This document shows positions 1-8,671 of a DNA stretch of 64,000 nt, in pieces; the first letter of the stretch is position 1, and every line of letters begins with the position of its first letter. The notes under the pieces were generated by a model. That model saw nothing but the letters and a program-made list of their open reading frames with translations, was not told where the DNA came from and made no database searches. The translations under genes were made by a program, and so were the position numbers. The DNA is taken from assembly GCF_000208925.1 (NCBI RefSeq), contig NW_001914862.1, positions 77,751 to 141,750 of the forward strand, given 5' to 3'. This stretch comes from Entamoeba histolytica HM-1:IMSS (Eukaryota; Evosea; Mastigamoebida; Endamoebidae).

Positions 1-578
1 ACACATTCCCATTGACCTTCATTTTCTTGTGCATATGGACAAGCACTTTCTGGAATAACTTTGTCATATAAATCAGTGAATGCATATAACCATTCTACAT
101 ATCCTCCTTCTGTTGAATTATCAATTCCTAGTTTGCCTGGACAAGCTTCTGGGTGTAAAGCACATTGATTTAAAACATCAATAGCATATGCTTGAGGTGA
201 TAGTCTAAGATATTCATTTTCTTTAAGAAATCCTTTTCTAATACCATTATCTCTATATGATTGTTCCAAAAGACCAATGGTAGCTAATGCCCAACATGTT
301 CCTCTATTATATTGACAATATCGTGGGAGTTGGTAAGGTGTAACAAATGATGTTGGTAATGTAGGTTGAGTTAATCCCTCATCGACATCTTGAACAGCTT
401 TATCCATTATGTTTTGTGCAGATAGTTTATAATTATCAAGTGTGACATATCCAGAAGTAAATATAAAAATAAGTACAAATGCTTGGAAAATAATTAGTAA
501 TGCAACTAACCCCAATATACATTTTTGTAATGAGGTTGGTGCTTTTTGTTCAGCATGACCAAGAAGACCAGTTTCCAT
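1..578 (-). CDS. Membrane-anchored papain-family (C1) cysteine protease, 3' end outside window
   Basis: I translated this by hand from the ATG at 578 down to base 1; it is open throughout and continues past the window edge. About 192 residues are visible. A short cytosolic N-terminus is followed by one hydrophobic segment (about residues 19-42), then a luminal region that reaches the papain active-site block RGTCWALA. The catalytic Cys is near residue 95, and a Gln six residues earlier (Q89) fits the oxyanion position. Entamoeba has three cysteine protease groups, and the C group is known for a hydrophobic segment near the N-terminus in place of a signal peptide; this gene fits that group. 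The catalytic His and Asn lie outside the window, so activity cannot be judged. The next gene, ARPC1, is divergent. Confidence 0.85.
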   Translation of the reverse strand, partial: METGLLGHAEQKAPTSLQKCILGLVALLIIFQAFVLIFIFTSGYVTLDNYKLSAQNIMDKAVQDVDEGLTQPTLPTSFVTPYQLPRYCQYNRGTCWALATIGLLEQSYRDNGIRKGFLKENEYLRLSPQAYAIDVLNQCALHPEACPGKLGIDNSTEGGYVEWLYAFTDLYDKVIPESACPYAQENEGQWEC

Positions 579-1182
579 TAATCAAATTATTTAGTTCTCA
601 TGAAAATTTTCAAGATGAGATTCTTTTTCCTTTCTCTTGGAATATTTCCTTTCTTTTCTACATGATACTAATCAATTATTTTATGCTCAAAAAAAGATTC
701 ATTATGTATTAAATTAGAGATATAAATAATAAGTTAGTTATAGACTAATCCATATTGTTTATTGTTTATTATTATTTATTGTTGATTAATACAATGATAA
801 AATGATAAACAAAATAAGTAAATGAAAGATATATGTAATTTTCATTGTATTGAAATCATTTAATTTTTATTGTTTATTTTATTACATTACTTCTTCTACT
901 TTAAATTGTATAAATTATTATTTATTAGATTGAAACAATTTTTCATTACCATTGACTTTGATTAAATTATTTTATAAATCAATTTTCATACATTCATTGT
1001 TTCATCTAAATTGAGAATAAATCTTAAATTTTTTAATTTTAAGATTAAATAAAAAATAATTGAAATACAACTTATTAAATATCAATTTTAAAGTTCACAG
1101 ACTCAATAAAAAATCTAAAAAATAAAAGTAAAGTTGAAGAAGGAACTTCATCTAGAAACGAACTTAAAATTAAATTAAAGAA
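579..1182. other. Intergenic, AT-rich, divergent promoter region
   Basis: About 600 bp between the divergent protease and ARPC1 genes. It is very AT-rich and I see no open frame, RNA gene or repeat family. A short inverted repeat (AATCTTAAA ... TTTAAGATT, about 1018-1048) and the GAAC motif at 1160 are the only structures seen. Confidence 0.6.
1160..1169 (+). promoter_or_regulatory. GAAC-type core promoter element of ARPC1
   Basis: GAACTTAAAA, ending 13 bp before the ATG of ARPC1. The same decamer occurs before two other + strand starts in this window and, on the other strand, before the RhoGAP gene. A GAAC core element is known for Entamoeba promoters; assigning this copy is inference from position. 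Confidence 0.5.
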
Positions 1183-2283
1183 ATGTCAGCTCCAAAGAGT
1201 TTCCATCTTTGTGATAATATTGGATGTCATTGTTGGAATGGTGATGCTACTAAAATTGCTTATTCTCCATGTTCCAAAGAAATTATTGTTGCTAGTTTTG
1301 ATGGTAATAAATTTACAACTGAAGCAAAATTAAATGAACATGATGCACGTGTTACTGGAATTGATTGGGCTGCTCAGTCAAATAGAATTGTTTCATGTTC
1401 AGAAGATAGAAATGCATATGTGTGGACTCAAAATGAAAATGGAGAATGGGTACCAGTTCTTGTATTATTAAGAATTGATTTTGCTGCAACTGATATTAAG
1501 TGGTCACCAAATGAAAGTAAATTTGCTTGTGCTTCAGGAAATAAACTTGTTGCTGTTTGTAGATTTAATGAAGAATCAAATTGGTGGGCTTCAGATCATG
1601 TTAAAAAATTCAAATCAACTGTTACTAAAGTAGCTTGGTCTCCAGACTCACTTACTGTAGCAGCTGCATCAACTGATTTTAAAGCAAGAATTTTTAATGC
1701 TTTTAATAAAACATTAGACCCAAAAGGTTCATATTCTCCATTTTCAGAAGAAGATATTTCATCTCCAAAATGCAAATTTGGTACTTTCTTATTTGAGACT
1801 GAAGCTAATGGATGGGTTCATTCTGTTGCTTATACACCATCTGGAACAACTGTTGTTTTTGTTTCACATGATTCTTCTATTTCATTTATTGAAGCTAATA
1901 ATGGAAAACCAACTGTTCAAACTATTAAATGTAAAACATTACCATTCTTAGATGTTCTTTGCATTAGTGACAATAAAGTTGTTGCTGTTGGACATCATTT
2001 CAATCCATGTTTATTTGAACGTGGAGATGATGGATGGAAGTTTGTTAAAGAACTTGATCAGAAACAAGCACCTAAGTCTACTGGAACAATGTCTGCTATG
2101 GATCATTTCAAATCTCTTTCATCTAGAGGAACTGCTGCAGTTAAGAGTGCTGTAGAAGAAATTACTACTACTCATAAGAACACTGTTACTTGTATTAGAC
2201 CAATGAAGTATGATGAGGCATGGAATGTTCTTGAGTTTTCAACTTCAGGTATGGATGGTAATATAGCCATTTGGAAAGCTTAA
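1183..2283 (+). CDS. ARPC1: Actin-related protein 2/3 complex subunit 1 (p41-Arc)
   Basis: A single-exon 366-residue WD40 protein, the usual length for ARPC1 (about 370). It begins with the family pattern of histidine and cysteine near the N-terminus. It contains successive WD-type blades such as HDARVTGIDWAAQSNRIVSC and VTKVAWSPDSLTVAAASTDF, and ends in the last blade with MDGNIAIWKA. The charged insert late in the protein (about 300-340, before the last blade) is where ARPC1 has its actin-contacting loop. It is a structural subunit of the Arp2/3 complex, which nucleates branched actin for amoeboid movement and phagocytosis. A GAAC element lies just upstream. Coronin is the main alternative WD40 family, but the length and the lack of a coiled-coil tail favour ARPC1. 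Confidence 0.92.
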   Translation: MSAPKSFHLCDNIGCHCWNGDATKIAYSPCSKEIIVASFDGNKFTTEAKLNEHDARVTGIDWAAQSNRIVSCSEDRNAYVWTQNENGEWVPVLVLLRIDFAATDIKWSPNESKFACASGNKLVAVCRFNEESNWWASDHVKKFKSTVTKVAWSPDSLTVAAASTDFKARIFNAFNKTLDPKGSYSPFSEEDISSPKCKFGTFLFETEANGWVHSVAYTPSGTTVVFVSHDSSISFIEANNGKPTVQTIKCKTLPFLDVLCISDNKVVAVGHHFNPCLFERGDDGWKFVKELDQKQAPKSTGTMSAMDHFKSLSSRGTAAVKSAVEEITTTHKNTVTCIRPMKYDEAWNVLEFSTSGMDGNIAIWKA

Positions 2284-2359
2284 ATTCATTTGGATCATTT
2301 TTCTCTAATTTGTTTTATTAAAAGTAAACATTAAAAATTGTAATAAAAAAGTAATGAAT

Positions 2360-3022
2360 TTAATAAAGTACTACAATAAAGAAAGTAGTAAATAGGATAA
2401 AAGTAAATAAGATAAATAAAAATGGTAAGTAAGTAAAAAGAATAGCTTTATTACTCACGTACTTAGCATCCTTAAATAATAACCAAAGAATAGACAATGT
2501 TCCCCAAGTTGTTTTATTTTTGTAAGCTATTTTATTTAATACATCAGCAACATGTTCATGACAATTTTGAGTAACTAAATTATGTGTTAATTTACTATAT
2601 TTTATATTAACTTCTTCAATAGCATTTATATATTCATCATTACTAACATTTATATTTAGTTCAACATATTTCTTTATTGAACCAAAGCAAGTAGTTTGTC
2701 TTCTTCTCTATTTGTTATGAGTAAAATTAAATGAAATAGATAAAAACATCAAACTCCAATAGAATATGATCCTTGGAAATCATAAATCCATCCATTAGGG
2801 TCTGAAATAGCTGTATGTCCCAAACAAGGAACTAACCATCTATATATTAAAAATCAAAATTATTTTATTGAAAAAAATCAACACAAACGATAAAATAGGA
2901 ATTGTTGACCAACATATACATAAAGGAAAATACTTAGATTCTGGGTTTACTTTTGTTGGAACAAAAGGAATATCATCGTTCATAGTAATAGTTTGGTCTG
3001 TTGCGTTGTTAACAATATCCAT
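2360..3022 (-). CDS. TMEM222/DUF778-type membrane protein, copy A (three exons)
   Basis: Three exons on the minus strand: 2889-3022, 2755-2839 and 2360-2707. The introns are 2840-2888 (GTTTGT...TATAG) and 2708-2754 (GTTTGA...AATAG). The joined frame is open for 188 residues. It carries the TMEM222/RTE1 (DUF778) pattern: a C-x-C-W-S-T-I-P-I-L-S-W motif, then GHTAIS, an NCHEHVADVLN block and a hydrophobic C-terminal segment ending VVLY. The human relative is a small endomembrane protein of poorly known function, and plant RTE1 works with an ethylene receptor at ER/Golgi. A second copy lies at 36206-36862. The gene is convergent with ARPC1, with only 76 bp between stops. Splice sites are inferred from frame continuity. 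Confidence 0.8.
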
Positions 3023-3971
3023 GTTTATTATTTGATAGTTCTATAAAAAGAAAGATTCACTTCTTGAATTATGTAAGTATAAAAAATATGAAACAAAAAT
3101 AACAATAAATAATGATTATTTTTATCAAATTTGTTATTAAATAGTTCAGTTTTTACAACTTTTTCAATACGGAATAATCTTGTTTCATGATTTTTTGAAA
3201 ATTAAAAATATGTTTTGTAATCAAATTTGTGAATAGTTTTGTCTCATTTCAAAACATCAATTTCTTTAAATGTTTTTGGTGAATGTACCTTTGTTCAATA
3301 CAAGATTTCTTAAAATAGAATTTTGGTCCAGGTTAAATTTAGCATTTTTCCGGTGTTTTTACCATGAAGAAGCGTTGGCTTATGAACCATTATTCTAATG
3401 GTTAAATAATTCTAATTTTTTTAGAAGATTCTAAGAATAATTATTTCAGAAATTTACAAACTCTTGCTTCTGAAGCATAAACTAAATAAAAGTTATTTTC
3501 ATTTTTTTAATATTTAATAGTAAAATAAATTAAAAAAAATACTTATTGAAAAATAGACATTTTTTCAATAGAAGCAAAAAACAGGAAAAAAAAACGAAGG
3601 TTTATAAGTTCCTTTTTTCATGAAAAAAAAATACATTCGTTGTTGTTATTTGACTAATAAAAAAGGAGAAAAGTGATTAAGTCAAAAATAATTAAATTAA
3701 AAACAATAATTATAAATATTTATTGAAAAAGAAGTAGTAATTAAAAACAATTGCATAGAATTAAGAAAAATATGGGTTAATTTTTAAAAATACAGATAAC
3801 TTCCTAATAAAAATAATTATCTTATGAAGAATTATGAATTTCGAATGGAAGTGTTGATTATATTTGGTTCATGATTTCGAATTTACTTAGATTTTATATT
3901 TGGTTGAACTCTGAAGTCATGTATGAAACCCCCTGTCTTCATCTTAAAATTAATTATCATTTGAATATATT
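3023..3971. other. Intergenic, no gene seen
   Basis: About 950 bp of AT-rich sequence. Only very short open frames occur, on either strand. One 26-codon minus-strand frame at 3310-3390 resembles no known protein and was rejected. No tRNA, snRNA or repeat could be recognised. Confidence 0.5.
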
Positions 3972-4721
3972 ATGCCTAAAGCTAATACTACCTCAACTAA
4001 ACTTCAATCAATTAATAGAAATCGATCTGTTGATAGAGAAAGACTCTCTAATGCTTGTGTAATTGGGTTGTTTGTTGTTCTTGGTAATTCCGTTACAGTC
4101 AAACTTCCATCAAAGAAGTCAAAAAATACACTTGCACATCTTTCTATTGCAAATGCTTTTATCAATGGAAAGGATATTAATGAACTTGTTCAAGAACAAT
4201 ATTCTTTCCCAAGTGTTTTAGATAAAAATAAAAGAAGAGATAAAGAAGTTGCTATTTTTAATGCTGTTTCTAAAGAAGTAGCAAGATTTCATTTTAAACT
4301 TGCTAAAAGAACAACTGCAGTTAAAACTCTTAAATTGAAGATATATAAGGAAATAGGTCCCTTCAATAAAAATGGTGTTACTTTATTTGGAACTCAAGTT
4401 ACTTCAAGCTTAATGAATAGAAATCCTTGTGGAAGATGTTCCCAAAGAGCTTTTGTAGAATTAAAAGGATATGATGAAGAAATAGTAAATATTTTCCATT
4501 CTGTATGTAACAATCAAGAAAATGTTATCGAAAATTATATCTCAGATTATCCTGAATTATTTAGAACATACTTAAAACCAGAAATGGAATTTGATAAAAG
4601 AAGTGATGAAGTTGTTAGAAACACTCCAACTTTTGAAAGTTCATGCGTTAGAGGTGTGTTTAGATTTTCTAATGAAAACTTTTATTCAACTGTAACAGCT
4701 GATTGGTTTTCTACTGAATAA
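3972..4721 (+). CDS. Conserved-looking hypothetical protein, 249 aa
   Basis: A single open frame of 249 residues with coding-like composition; I do not recognise the family. It has a basic N-terminus rich in Ser, Thr and Asn, no signal peptide and no clear membrane segment. The central part is rich in Lys and Arg (KNKRRDKEVAIF, FHFKLAKRTTAVKTLKLKIY). A C-G-R-C pair in NPCGRCSQRAF could be half of a metal site, but no second pair is close. The C-terminal third is mixed acidic and aromatic. It stands alone between two long intergenic stretches. It may be an Entamoeba-lineage protein, possibly nuclear given the basic charge, but that is only a guess. Confidence 0.6.
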   Translation: MPKANTTSTKLQSINRNRSVDRERLSNACVIGLFVVLGNSVTVKLPSKKSKNTLAHLSIANAFINGKDINELVQEQYSFPSVLDKNKRRDKEVAIFNAVSKEVARFHFKLAKRTTAVKTLKLKIYKEIGPFNKNGVTLFGTQVTSSLMNRNPCGRCSQRAFVELKGYDEEIVNIFHSVCNNQENVIENYISDYPELFRTYLKPEMEFDKRSDEVVRNTPTFESSCVRGVFRFSNENFYSTVTADWFSTE

Positions 4722-5288
4722 CTTTTAAATTCTTTTTCATGTACATTGACTATTCTGTTAAATTATTACCTTTTCTTTTTAAAAATAATATCTGCCTCTT
4801 GTACCCCCTTTTTTAAATTTATTTATGGATTTTATAAATTATTTTTTCTTAATGTTGTTATCTTAAATACCGTTTAATATTTTTAGAAATGGAAGGAATA
4901 ATAACAGATAATTGTTACGAATTGTTTTATTTATTTTTTGTTTAATAAAACAAAAAAAAACAAATTTTGTTAATTTAATTACCATTCTGAAAATATTATA
5001 AAAAGTATGTAATAAAAAAAATCAACGAAATTCCATTGAATAAACAATGAAAAATAGAAGAAAAAAAGATAGTACCTTCAATTAAATAAGAAAAGAAAAT
5101 TAAAAATTACTATAATTAATATAGAATTAAATAAATCAAGGTTTTTATTCAAAAAAGAAAGAAGATGAATTTTCTTGAAAAAAAGTATTTAATGAGATTA
5201 ATTATAACTAAGGTTATCAATCGTTAAAATCATTTTTAATTCACTGCATTATTCTTTACCTATTTCTCTTAATAAAACAGTTAGAGAA
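4722..5288. other. Intergenic, no gene seen
   Basis: About 570 bp, AT-rich with poly-A and poly-T tracts. I looked for an upstream exon of the reductase at 5289 that would complete its N-terminal ubiquitin-like fold and found no convincing donor/acceptor pair. Confidence 0.5.
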
Positions 5289-6083
5289 ATGAAAGTTGAA
5301 ATAGAAAAACTTTGTAAGATTAAACCTTGTCAACAAAGAATATGGTATTATACAAAAGAAAATAAAAAAGTTATTCTTCTTGTTGATAAAACATTAACTG
5401 AGTGTGGGGTGAATGAAGAAACAGAATTAGAAATGAAAGACCTTGGAAGACAACTTCCATACAGATTTGTTTATCTTTTAGAATATATTGGTCCATTGGT
5501 ACTGTACTTTATTCCATTCTTTATACTTAAATTCTTAAATAGAACAATTCTTTACCAACAATATATGGCATTATTTTTATGGGTTGTTCATTATTTAAAA
5601 AGAATATTAGAAACTATTTATGTTCATGAATTTGGAGATAATACAATGCCTTATAATAACGTTTTTAAGAATTGTACATATTATTGGGGTTTTGCCCTTG
5701 CTGTTTCTATTAATGTAAACCTTTTTTCAAGACAAGTTCCTGATTTATTTGTTTCTATTTGTGCTTGTGCTATGCTCATTTCAATTATTTCAAATGGTTA
5801 TTGTCATCTTCTTTTAAAATGGTTAAGACCACCAGGGACTCAAATAAGAGCTATTCCAAAAGGTTTCTTATTCGAGTATGTTTCTTGTCCTCATTATTTT
5901 TGTGAAATTATGACATGGATCTTCTTTAACGCTTTGACTGGTTTTCCATTTTTTGGAGTTTTATTCTCATTGTGTGGTATTTACCAAATGAGGGAATGGG
6001 CTCTTCAAAAACATCAAAGATATTATCGAGAGTTTCCTGATTATCCAAAGAACCGAACAGTATTAATTCCTTTCTTATATTAA
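5289..6083 (+). CDS. Very-long-chain trans-2-enoyl-CoA reductase (TECR/Tsc13 family)
   Basis: 264 residues. It catalyses the last step of the ER fatty-acid elongation cycle, reducing trans-2-enoyl-CoA with NADPH. Family marks are clear and in order: a short N-terminal half-domain like the ubiquitin-like region of TECR, EYIGPL, HYLKRILETIYVHEF, NCTYYWGFA, a VSCPHYFCE block and a C-terminal DYPKNRTVLIPFLY close to the animal ending. Several hydrophobic segments fit a polytopic ER steroid-5-alpha-reductase-type fold. The protein is about 40 residues shorter than human TECR, all at the N-terminus, so the ubiquitin-like part is truncated or an upstream exon was missed. Confidence 0.88.
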   Translation: MKVEIEKLCKIKPCQQRIWYYTKENKKVILLVDKTLTECGVNEETELEMKDLGRQLPYRFVYLLEYIGPLVLYFIPFFILKFLNRTILYQQYMALFLWVVHYLKRILETIYVHEFGDNTMPYNNVFKNCTYYWGFALAVSINVNLFSRQVPDLFVSICACAMLISIISNGYCHLLLKWLRPPGTQIRAIPKGFLFEYVSCPHYFCEIMTWIFFNALTGFPFFGVLFSLCGIYQMREWALQKHQRYYREFPDYPKNRTVLIPFLY

Positions 6084-6797
6084 TTTAAATTGTTAGGATA
6101 TATTTCTTTGTTACTTCTTTTAGTTTTAATCTTAGTTGTAATAAAGTACAAAAAAAAAACGACTTAGACTAAAACAACCACTAAACCACATTTACTTATT
6201 TAAAATAAATAAAAAGATAAGTATCAGAACAAGCAATATATTTTGACATGAGTATATTCAACATTGAAATTACTTAAGATATTTATCTCAAATGTCTTTT
6301 TGATGCATTGATTATAAAAAAGGATGGATTATTATTTTATGATTTGATAAACTAATAAGAATTGAAGTAAATGTTTTGTATTTTTATGATTTATTAGTAC
6401 AATTTATGTAACTAGTTTTAGAGTCTTAGAAATAAATTACAAGAATAAAATGTCTACCTAACGAATAATATCAGTTTCTTTATTTATGAGTAAACTATAT
6501 ATTTTTATTATGTGTTGTATTATTAATATACATAATTATTGATAGAGTTAAAAATATTAAAAATATTACATTAATGCTTTAAAGCATCTATTCAAAAATA
6601 TAGAAATAAGTATTTCTTATAAAAATATCAATGAAACAGAGTAATATTATTTTATATTGAATATAATATAACATAATAATACTTTTCTATTTTTATTTAA
6701 ATAAAATAAGATAATAGAATAGATAAACAGAAAAAAATATAAAGAGATAAAATAAATTAATCATTAAACAAGAATTTTATTTATAAAAAAAAAATGG
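6084..6797. other. Intergenic, no gene seen
   Basis: About 710 bp between the convergent reductase and leucine-rich-repeat genes. It is extremely AT-rich with many short stops in all frames. A small palindrome (GCTTTAAAGC near 6580) is the only structure noticed. Confidence 0.5.
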
Positions 6798-8318
6798 TTA
6801 TTTGATTATATTTAATATTACACTAGGACATCCTTTATATGATGCAACATTTTTCATTTTTACATTGTGAAGATGACCACTTAATCCTCTAAAGAATAAG
6901 ATATTAGAAAGTATAATATTTTGAATTGAGCTTGTTTCAATATATAACTCTTCTTTGTTAGTTCCATTAAGAATCAAATCACCAATACAAGAATCCTTAA
7001 TTCTAATTTTTTTAGAATTTAATGAAGATAAATTAACGATGCATGTCTTGTTGCTGATTCCTTGAATTTCAAAAGAAAGATTAGTAATTTTAGTGATTCC
7101 AAAACACTCAAAAAAGATATTCTTATATTGTAATTTTAATTTTTGTTTAGAACAAGACAAATCAATTTTAATAAGTTGTAATAAAGGTGTGACAATAAGA
7201 GAATCTTTTATACTATCATATCTAAATTTCAAATCAAAGATTTCTGTAGATGTTTGAACAATTGAAAGTGATTCCATTAAATCCATATTAATATATATCT
7301 TTCCAATCAAATTACCACATAAATCAAATTTTTTTAAATGAATAGAATTAATATCAAATTTACTTGAAGAAACACAAAAAAGTTGTTCTAAAAAAGGAGG
7401 AAACAATATTTGAAAATTTAAATTTATTAATGACATATATTTTATAGGAGTTTTTGAGAAATTAAATATTTGTGAAGTATTTTGAGTATTTTGGTTAATA
7501 TTAAAAGTGATAGTTATTTTATAATTACATTGAGAAATAATTGAATGAACTGTGTCATCAATAGTTGTAGAAAGTGTTTCATTGAATGAACCAGAATTAA
7601 TACAATAAACATTTTCTAAATTTTTTAGTTGTTTAAATAATTTTCCATCACTCCAACAAAATAATTTAATTTTAGAATCTAAACATAATGATTCTAATGA
7701 AATTGAATTATTAGAAAAACTTTCAGAAGAATTAAAGTCATATTTTATTAATTTATTTTCAATTAATGAAATTGAACAGTTAACGTGTTTTAAATGAAGG
7801 AATTGAAGAATAGAAAGAAATATTTGTTTAGATTGTTTTAATATTAATAATCTCAAAGACTTAATTTGTAATAATAATTGAAGATTTGGTTGATCAATAA
7901 CACATTCAATACTAACAACTCTCAATTTTTTTAACCATATCATATCTGAAATAAGTGAATTAAGTAATGTTGAATTTATTATGTTTATATTAATAATTTT
8001 TGAAAGAAATCTTTTATTCATAAATTGTTGTAAATATGGGGAGTTTCTTATATTCTGAAAATCTATTAATTTTACTTTTGATAATATTGTTTTTGATATT
8101 TCATCATGAAATGAATTTACTCTTATTGTTTCAAGTTTTGGAAATAAATTAAAAATATCATATACTGTCGTTTCTTTACTTAGTTTGTAAGGATGATGAT
8201 AAACACTTATAACTGCTTCTTGACATCTTTTAGAAATAAAACAAAATGTTTTAATGGTTTTGGTATTTATAAAATAAAATACAATATTCCTCAAAAATAC
8301 ATTCTCTAAATAACTCAT
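6798..8318 (-). CDS. Entamoeba leucine-rich-repeat family protein
   Basis: 506 residues. The N-terminus (LENVFLRNIVFYFINTKT, then ISKRCQEAVISVYHHPYKL) matches the small helical domain that opens a large Entamoeba family of leucine-rich proteins. It resembles an F-box-like or cap region. After it come irregular leucine/isoleucine-rich repeats of about 20-25 residues, for example around LQLLLQIKSLRLLILKQSKQ. No signal peptide or membrane segment is seen. The repeats probably form a solenoid for protein contacts; the partner is unknown. The family is large and diverging, so the specific role cannot be told. Low-complexity Ile/Asn content is typical of this AT-rich genome. Confidence 0.65.
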   Translation of the reverse strand: MSYLENVFLRNIVFYFINTKTIKTFCFISKRCQEAVISVYHHPYKLSKETTVYDIFNLFPKLETIRVNSFHDEISKTILSKVKLIDFQNIRNSPYLQQFMNKRFLSKIININIINSTLLNSLISDMIWLKKLRVVSIECVIDQPNLQLLLQIKSLRLLILKQSKQIFLSILQFLHLKHVNCSISLIENKLIKYDFNSSESFSNNSISLESLCLDSKIKLFCWSDGKLFKQLKNLENVYCINSGSFNETLSTTIDDTVHSIISQCNYKITITFNINQNTQNTSQIFNFSKTPIKYMSLINLNFQILFPPFLEQLFCVSSSKFDINSIHLKKFDLCGNLIGKIYINMDLMESLSIVQTSTEIFDLKFRYDSIKDSLIVTPLLQLIKIDLSCSKQKLKLQYKNIFFECFGITKITNLSFEIQGISNKTCIVNLSSLNSKKIRIKDSCIGDLILNGTNKEELYIETSSIQNIILSNILFFRGLSGHLHNVKMKNVASYKGCPSVILNIIK

Positions 8319-8671
8319 TTTTCTTGTAATTTTTTGTAGTTCTTTTTTACTTTCAATATCAAAAGAAAATCCTTTGAAACTTATTTCTTTTTTTTTTTTA
8401 AAAAAAAAAGAAATAATAAAACTTAATATTTTTTAAGTTATTGTTTGTTTTTCAAATTAAATTGAATAACAATTGATTTAAGTAAGAATCAAAAACAAAA
8501 TAATTTTCTCTTCTCATTTTCTTTATAATAAAAATAAAAAATCTCTTTTTTAGTATGAAAAACAAAAATTAAAGATATTTTTTGTGATAGAATCAACCTC
8601 AATGTTAAATGGAATTGTATTACCTAAATTAATAAAGCTAAATAACACAAAACCTCCTGATTAAGCAATAC
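8319..8671. other. Intergenic with long T/A palindrome
   Basis: About 350 bp upstream of the leucine-rich-repeat gene. It holds a 36-bp palindrome at 8381-8416: TTATTTC, then 12 T, then 10 A, then GAAATAA. No gene was seen. Confidence 0.55.

Noticed and set aside
3310..3390. 26-codon minus-strand frame (MVHKPTLLHGKN...)
   Set aside because: Too short, no match to small ribosomal proteins I compared from memory, no intron extension found.
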